In this document: positions 52,488 to 56,429 of the stretch, piece by piece | How positions within the stretch are numbered: the first letter of the stretch is position 1 | How the letters are laid out: each line of letters begins with the position of its first letter | Assembly: GCA_023265455.1 (NCBI GenBank) | Contig: JAHFTQ010000013.1 | Coordinates: 1 to 56,429 of the forward strand | Reading direction: 5' to 3' | Source of the DNA: Parachlamydiales bacterium | GTDB lineage: Bacteria; Chlamydiota; Chlamydiia; Chlamydiales; Rhabdochlamydiaceae | Length of the DNA stretch: 56,429 nucleotides | Notes under the pieces: generated by a model | Told to the model about the DNA's origin: nothing | The model's input: the letters and a program-made list of their open reading frames with translations, nothing else | Databases searched by the model: none | Program-made: the position numbers and the translations under genes

Positions 52488-53077
52488 GTTGTATACGATA
52501 AAATGTAGGGAGTAATGTTGACTCTTAACGCCCTAGCATATTCTCCAAGTTTTTGTGGTCGGGGCCTGTAATCGGTTCCTCGGAAGTAGTATTGGATGGC
52601 TTTGATTGCGATTTCCTTGCTGAGATAACGAAAGGCATCCACAATGCACCGTTCTCTATCGAAAATGCGAACCGGATATTCACCCAGCATGATTTCATTC
52701 TTTCCAAGCTCAATATTGCGCATTTTAACAATTCTTGTATTCGGTCGTTTAGGTGGGTATGAATCATGAGGAATAGCAATCCATATTTCACGCATAATTT
52801 GATCGGTTAGGTCATAATAGCAAAGGGCAGAGATCAGGCAAATAACACCCTTCGGAATGCTGGCTGCAACAAGCCCTAAATTCTCCCACTGAAATTCCAC
52901 CTTTGGTTCGTAATTGGCAGCTTGATATACCCCGGGGCAGATACGCAGTAATAGGCCTTTTTTGACAAAATAAGCAAGAGCTTGTCTTGGAATACCGTGT
53001 TTGGCAGCTTCTGAGGGTGTAAAAAAAGGGCTTTTTAGAAGTGCTCCTAAAGGCTTGCTGTACTTTGACCGCTTCAT
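52484..53077 (-). CDS. AbiEi-type antitoxin of the second AbiE locus
   Basis: A 197-residue protein. The N-terminal winged helix reads FTPSEAAKHGIPRQALAYFV then KKGLLLRICPGVYQA. The C-terminal domain includes CLISALCYYDLTDQIMREIW and YPVRIFDRERCIVDAFRYL, common in AbiEi-like proteins. The frame is intact although its partner toxin is broken. It differs much from the AbiEi at 17189-17806, so the two loci came separately. An imperfect palindrome upstream of the start may be its operator. Confidence 0.85.
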   Translation of the reverse strand: MKRSKYSKPLGALLKSPFFTPSEAAKHGIPRQALAYFVKKGLLLRICPGVYQAANYEPKVEFQWENLGLVAASIPKGVICLISALCYYDLTDQIMREIWIAIPHDSYPPKRPNTRIVKMRNIELGKNEIMLGEYPVRIFDRERCIVDAFRYLSKEIAIKAIQYYFRGTDYRPRPQKLGEYARALRVNITPYILSYTT

Positions 53078-53085
53078 AACTCAAT

Positions 53086-53130
53086 TCTACAAAATCTACC
53101 CAATTATCGCAACTGGGAAGGTTTTGTAGA
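53086..53130 (-). promoter_or_regulatory. Imperfect palindrome upstream of the second AbiEi
   Basis: Two 17-base arms (53086-53102 and 53114-53130) begin and end with TCTACAAAA/TTTTGTAGA and match at about 14 of 17 positions around an 11-base centre. It starts 9 bases upstream of the AbiEi start codon. GATAAT in the centre could be a -10 box on the minus strand, but no good -35 box is visible. Confidence 0.5.
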
Positions 53131-53291
53131 TTCTATAAGTTTAAGTTTTTGTATATAAGGCAATTATGAAATTCATGTTTAATGGCCTTCCGAGGTTCTT
53201 ATGAGTATTTTCTTGAATTCCCGGTCACCAAAGCTTTTCTCCTTTATGTCAAACTGTGGTATCATCTGGGATCAAAATAGGCAGGTAGTCC

Positions 53292-54065
53292 ATGAGTGTT
53301 GATAGTTTAGGAAAAGCTGAATTTTCTACAAATTCTGATCGAGACAGTGTTTCTCCGGCCGTCTCAGGTTCTGCGGAGAAAACACGTGGATCTCTAGTAC
53401 AGTCTTACACATACAATGGTAAAACAATCCAAGTTGATTTGAGAGAGGTTCCAGAGTTTTCTACTTCGTCACTAGAGATTTTAAAACACCTCAAGGTTCA
53501 AGTTCCTGACGCGTTTCAATCAGCAGCCCCCTTGAAGGAACGACTCCGCACAATGGAAAAAACAACAAAATTGCTAAAGGAAAGCCAGGACAAGTATATC
53601 CAAAATAAGGTGCTTGCTTTACTGTCAGCAGTTGGATCAGTTGCTGGCTTAGCTATGGCGGTATTGCTTAGTGGAAACGAGTTTGCGGAAGGTTCTGCAC
53701 CAGGGGCCATAGTGTTCTTGGGGCTTGGAGTCATTTCTTGGGACCTATGGACTCGAGCGTCTACATTGCAGGGTCGGTTCGATCAACAGACGGAAACTAT
53801 TCAGCAAACACTCTCTGAATATCAAAGAAATAACGACCGCACCTTGCCTGAAGCTCATCGGTTTTACTCCGGCGAGGCTTCTCAAAAATTAATCCCCTTA
53901 ATCGATGCTAAGATGAAAGAGGCAGAGGAGTATCTTCTTAAAGTTGACCATCCAGTGCCGGATCCAGAGCGGAAAGCTTTCGTGAAAGCTTATATTGCGG
54001 ACTGTAAAAAGGCTAAAATTGAGCTTCAGAAACTTGTCGAGTTCTATAGTTGTTTGAAGGTGTAG
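53292..54065 (+). CDS. Hypothetical protein with bilobed hydrophobic domain (Inc-like)
   Basis: A 257-residue protein. The N-terminal 40 residues are Ser-rich, and helices with charged heptads surround a bilobed hydrophobic region at about 117-156 (LALLSAVGSVAGLAMAVLLS and GAIVFLGLGVISWDLWT), two helices separated by a short loop. This layout is the mark of chlamydial Inc proteins that insert in the inclusion membrane after type III secretion. The C-terminal 100 residues are helical and charged. No enzyme motif. The call of Inc-like rests on topology only. Confidence 0.6.
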   Translation: MSVDSLGKAEFSTNSDRDSVSPAVSGSAEKTRGSLVQSYTYNGKTIQVDLREVPEFSTSSLEILKHLKVQVPDAFQSAAPLKERLRTMEKTTKLLKESQDKYIQNKVLALLSAVGSVAGLAMAVLLSGNEFAEGSAPGAIVFLGLGVISWDLWTRASTLQGRFDQQTETIQQTLSEYQRNNDRTLPEAHRFYSGEASQKLIPLIDAKMKEAEEYLLKVDHPVPDPERKAFVKAYIADCKKAKIELQKLVEFYSCLKV

Positions 54066-54096
54066 CCTAGTATAAATGCTTGTATAGGTGAATTTT

Positions 54097-54624
54097 ATGA
54101 GTTTTTCTATGATTGTCTTCCACGACGGGATTTCAAATCTATGCAACTGGCTCAATGTTAAAGATATTTGCAGTTTAATGTGCACCAGTAAAGCCTCGAA
54201 TCAATTCGATAAAGAAACTTTTTGGAAAGCTCAAGCCGAGCGGGTTTTTCACACTTATCTTTCGGCTTCCCCTAAAGGAAGTTGGAAGTTATGGGTCCTT
54301 CACCCTTCTTCCTACTATGCTGGCCCTTGGGATTTAATTGATTTTGAAAAACGCAAGATTGTTTCCGATGATATCGTGGCTAAATTAGACAAACTGTCCA
54401 AATTCATCCAAGGAAAATTGATTTTCGAGACATGTATGGGGAACGGATCTCGCCGGGCAATCTTCTTCCGGGAGTCGGTTGTAGAAGGTCCAATCCTTGC
54501 AATCCCAGATTTGAGTGAGTCTAACCATGAGTCAGACGAAACTGCTAACCGTTTTAAAAAATTAAAAGACGACCCCAACGTCTGCCCTTGGTCGATCTAC
54601 AATTACGATCCTCTCGTTATGTAA
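54097..54624 (+). CDS. F-box-like protein
   Basis: A 175-residue protein starting at the ATG at 54097, preceded by AGGTGA. The N-terminal 45 residues fit a divergent F-box (ISNLCNWLNVKDICSLMCTS then KETFWKAQAERVF), where the usual LP is replaced by IS. The remainder includes SYYAGPWDLIDFEKRKI and has no further recognised domain. It is not closely similar to the F-box protein at 327-872. No neighbouring gene is tightly linked; 31 bases separate it from the Inc-like gene upstream. Confidence 0.6.
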   Translation: MSFSMIVFHDGISNLCNWLNVKDICSLMCTSKASNQFDKETFWKAQAERVFHTYLSASPKGSWKLWVLHPSSYYAGPWDLIDFEKRKIVSDDIVAKLDKLSKFIQGKLIFETCMGNGSRRAIFFRESVVEGPILAIPDLSESNHESDETANRFKKLKDDPNVCPWSIYNYDPLVM

Positions 54625-54738
54625 GGCGCTGTGAAATTGTGACCTTTTTTCTCTGTCCTGCTATCTGGTTTTAGTGATATTTCGGTTGTTTTTTTGATGT
54701 TTTTTTGCTATAGTCGGGTCCAAAATTTCGGAGAGGAA

Positions 54739-55692
54739 ATGGTTACAAATCTATACAATATCTTAGCTTTTTGGCAGCCAGCGCTTTCCAAGCTCCCTGA
54801 AACGTTACTTAAATCAGAGGAGGCGTGGAAATTGGTTCGCTCGCCTTGTGATTCCCACTTACTTTGGGGTCGTACCGCTTTAATTACCATTGCTGGGCTT
54901 GGGTTTATTTTTATGGATTTTAAAAGCAAAGGGGCTTTTAGCGAGATCAAAGCAGTTGCCACTTTGGTTATGATTGGAGCTTATCAAACTTGTGAAGAAT
55001 GGAGGACTCATCATGCGATACAACAAGCGGCTGTTGGGTTATTTAAAACTGCTGATAAACAAGTCGATCGTTCTCTCATGAATTATATGAGATTGGAGTG
55101 GATAATTGCAGAGGAGCTAAAAGCAGAAGATTTAAAGAAAACGGCTCTTTACCCCATAAAAGGAGGAAAAGAGGCTCTCTTGACACTCTTCCAGGCGATT
55201 GCAGAGCCAAGCACGCAAAAAGAAGAGGCCTTGGGGAAACGAAATTGGATAGATGAGATGTTTGTACTGCGATCCATCATGAAACAGCCCGGCGCTTGGT
55301 CTAAACCTGATTTTATTAAATTGGCTCAGAATCAACCATTACAAGCGGCTCGCCTCATTTTTTATTACGGGTTGGTTTCTTTTGAAGATTGGACTGCGGA
55401 TGAGTGTGCACAACTTTGGAATGTAGCAAAATGGCGTGAACTTAAAGACAGCCTCATTGAGAAGAAAATTGATTTTAAAATTGAGCAATATTGTTTTGCT
55501 CAGGGTTTTTCTGCATTGATTGAGCAAAGCAAGTATGAGATGGTGAAGTACCTTTTGGAAAATCAAAAAATTAAGCTTTCGGATGCCCAGCAATTGGAGT
55601 ATGGGAAAAAGGTCATCGACAAGGGAGATGTAGAGATGGCAGAAATTTTCAAAAAAAATGGATTTCCCCTGAATTTAACAGCGGATTTGTAA
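54739..55692 (+). CDS. Hypothetical protein with two hydrophobic segments and ankyrin-like C-terminus
   Basis: A 317-residue protein from the ATG at 54739, chosen because GGAGAGG lies just before it; a longer frame starts at 54694. Two hydrophobic segments near residues 43-58 and 69-83 (TALITIAGLGFIFMDF and AVATLVMIGAY) resemble a membrane hairpin. The C-terminal 60 residues (EMVKYLLENQKIKLSDAQQL then VEMAEIFKKNGFPLN) have the spacing of degenerate ankyrin repeats. The middle is helical. Function unknown; it fits the pattern of host-interacting membrane proteins seen elsewhere in the window. Confidence 0.55.
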   Translation: MVTNLYNILAFWQPALSKLPETLLKSEEAWKLVRSPCDSHLLWGRTALITIAGLGFIFMDFKSKGAFSEIKAVATLVMIGAYQTCEEWRTHHAIQQAAVGLFKTADKQVDRSLMNYMRLEWIIAEELKAEDLKKTALYPIKGGKEALLTLFQAIAEPSTQKEEALGKRNWIDEMFVLRSIMKQPGAWSKPDFIKLAQNQPLQAARLIFYYGLVSFEDWTADECAQLWNVAKWRELKDSLIEKKIDFKIEQYCFAQGFSALIEQSKYEMVKYLLENQKIKLSDAQQLEYGKKVIDKGDVEMAEIFKKNGFPLNLTADL

Positions 55693-55708
55693 TTCATTAT
55701 TCGCAATA

Positions 55709-55856
55709 TTAAGGCGTTGTTCGCTGGGCGTGTTGCTCCATTTCACAAATGATTAAGTCATAAAATTGCCGATTGAGTACATGACCAAGACCCTCGACCA
55801 AAAGGTAACGAGAACCTGGAATGGCGGCGTGTAGTGCTTCGCCATGGTCGGGAGTA
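55709..55856 (-). pseudogene. C-terminal relic of an alpha/beta hydrolase
   Basis: On the minus strand this interval reads TPDHGEALHAAIPGSRYLLV then EGLGHVLNRQFYDLIICEME and ends at TAA (55711-55709). This is the typical end of an alpha/beta hydrolase: the strand and loop leading to the catalytic histidine in 'GLGH'. The rest of the enzyme is missing, being cut at the IS607-like element. No start codon belongs to it. Confidence 0.6.
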
Positions 55857-55902
55857 ATTAATAGTAGTATAAAAATATACGTATATGTGAAAATTCATGC
55901 CC

Positions 55903-56025
55903 ATGAAGAACACATATTCGTCTGGTAAATTTGGATTACTGATCGGGAAAACAACAAAAACCCTTCAAAGATGGGATCGAGAAGGACTACTCATCGAGAT
56001 GGCAAGAGACAATGAGAACCCTTAA
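55903..56025 (+). pseudogene. Truncated IS607-family serine recombinase TnpA
   Basis: A 40-codon frame with SSGKFGLLIGKTTKTLQRWD and REGLLIEMARDNENP, the MerR-like winged helix at the N-terminus of IS607 TnpA, where the pattern 'GkfakliGvt..TLrrWdreG' is typical. The frame stops where the motif leading to the catalytic domain should begin. The whole serine recombinase domain is absent. The tnpB start overlaps its end by 14 bases. A small internal deletion probably removed the rest. Confidence 0.7.
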
Positions 56026-56429
56026 GCGTGATACTTTACCACTCAATACAAAAAAACAAATTTCTCTGAGAGACATCTGCCAGGCCTATTCCAATGAAAA
56101 ACAGTACTGGCTGCGTCAATTTCAAGGCTGGAGCTTCCAAGTTCATTTAGGTAGATCACGAACCATCCGCGACAGAATGATTAAACAAACATATAAATCT
56201 CCCCAAGGGCTGCAAGCCCGTCATTGGAAACTTGCCCTTGAAGACGCGGCCGAAACATGGGACAAATACTGGAAAGCCCTTTTTGTTAAAGTCCGTCCAA
56301 AGATTGCCCGTCGCAAAGACCTCACAGAAATAGAGCAGCATTATGCTTACTGGCTCCTCAAAAGCTCCTCATCATTTGCAGCCATGATGCAAGGCAAAAG
56401 TCCCGACCCCTCTTTCCCAATCGAAAAAT
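56012..56429 (+). CDS. IS607-family TnpB, N-terminal part (runs off the window)
   Basis: An open frame of 139 codons from the ATG at 56012 to the end of the window, without a stop. The segment GLQARHWKLALEDAAETWDK then YWKALFVKVRPKI is typical of the N-terminal region of TnpB proteins of IS607/IS605-type elements. TnpB is an RNA-guided DNA nuclease, ancestor of Cas12, that helps retain the element at its site. The RuvC catalytic residues would lie beyond the window. Its TnpA partner is broken, so transposition would need a helper. Confidence 0.72.
   Translation, partial: MRTLKRDTLPLNTKKQISLRDICQAYSNEKQYWLRQFQGWSFQVHLGRSRTIRDRMIKQTYKSPQGLQARHWKLALEDAAETWDKYWKALFVKVRPKIARRKDLTEIEQHYAYWLLKSSSSFAAMMQGKSPDPSFPIEK

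Overview
The window reads as a chromosomal segment of an environmental chlamydia (Parachlamydiales-like; I do not name a genus). Two blocks keep the gene order I recall from Chlamydia: tilS-ftsH then pnp-rpsO-tadA-small ORF (CT840-CT845), and rpmE-prfA-prmC-ffh-rpsP-trmD-rplS-rnhB-(yicC)-gmk-small ORF-metG-recD (CT022-CT033). A short chlamydial-size hemA follows. Around these blocks lies accessory DNA coding for eukaryote-like proteins (F-box, RING, ankyrin), two AbiE toxin-antitoxin loci, a tRNA-flanked insert and an IS607-family remnant.

Layout: 1-0.9 kb, the end of a LysR-like regulator and an F-box protein. 1.0-4.2 kb, an ABC-2 exporter (ATPase plus two permeases) with a ComB-like phosphatase. 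4.2-10.7 kb, a minus-strand run of six overlapping genes (wecC, wecB, two glycosyltransferases, one fused to a HAD phosphatase, a radical SAM enzyme and a deacetylase-like protein) that looks like one glycan pathway built on ManNAc/ManNAcA. 10.8-15.6 kb, a SprT-like protease, tilS and ftsH. 15.7-18.6 kb, an insert of unknown genes and an intact AbiEi/AbiEii pair with a perfect 20-bp palindrome over its promoter. 18.6-21.9 kb, pnp, rpsO, tadA. 21.9-28 kb, a membrane protein with a C-terminal RING finger, and two paralogous membrane-anchored proteins flanking a nucleic-acid ligase. 28.1-37.4 kb, the translation/secretion operon. 37.4-43.9 kb, two tandem ankyrin genes and a 1302-residue protein with an F-box-like segment. 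43.9-47.4 kb, recD2, hemA and tRNA-Asn. 47.3-50.5 kb, a segment bounded by the tRNA and a copy of its 3' part. 50.6-56.4 kb, an M48-like peptidase, a frameshifted AbiE locus, membrane and F-box proteins, an alpha/beta-hydrolase relic and a broken IS607-like element.

The most unusual structures are two long palindromes of unrelated sequence, each about 170 bp with arms of 70-80 bp. One lies inside prmC and is read through in frame, so the enzyme carries about 60 extra residues just before its normal C-terminus. The other lies between recD2 and hemA and adds an open-frame N-terminal extension to recD2. This resembles the in-frame palindromic elements described in Rickettsia, but sequence and host differ.

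Other notable points are the overlapping glycan operon with a radical SAM enzyme, a ligase cotranscribed with putative effectors, a tandem duplication that copied the 3' end of metG along with an ankyrin gene, and a toxin-antitoxin promoter that would give a nearly leaderless mRNA.
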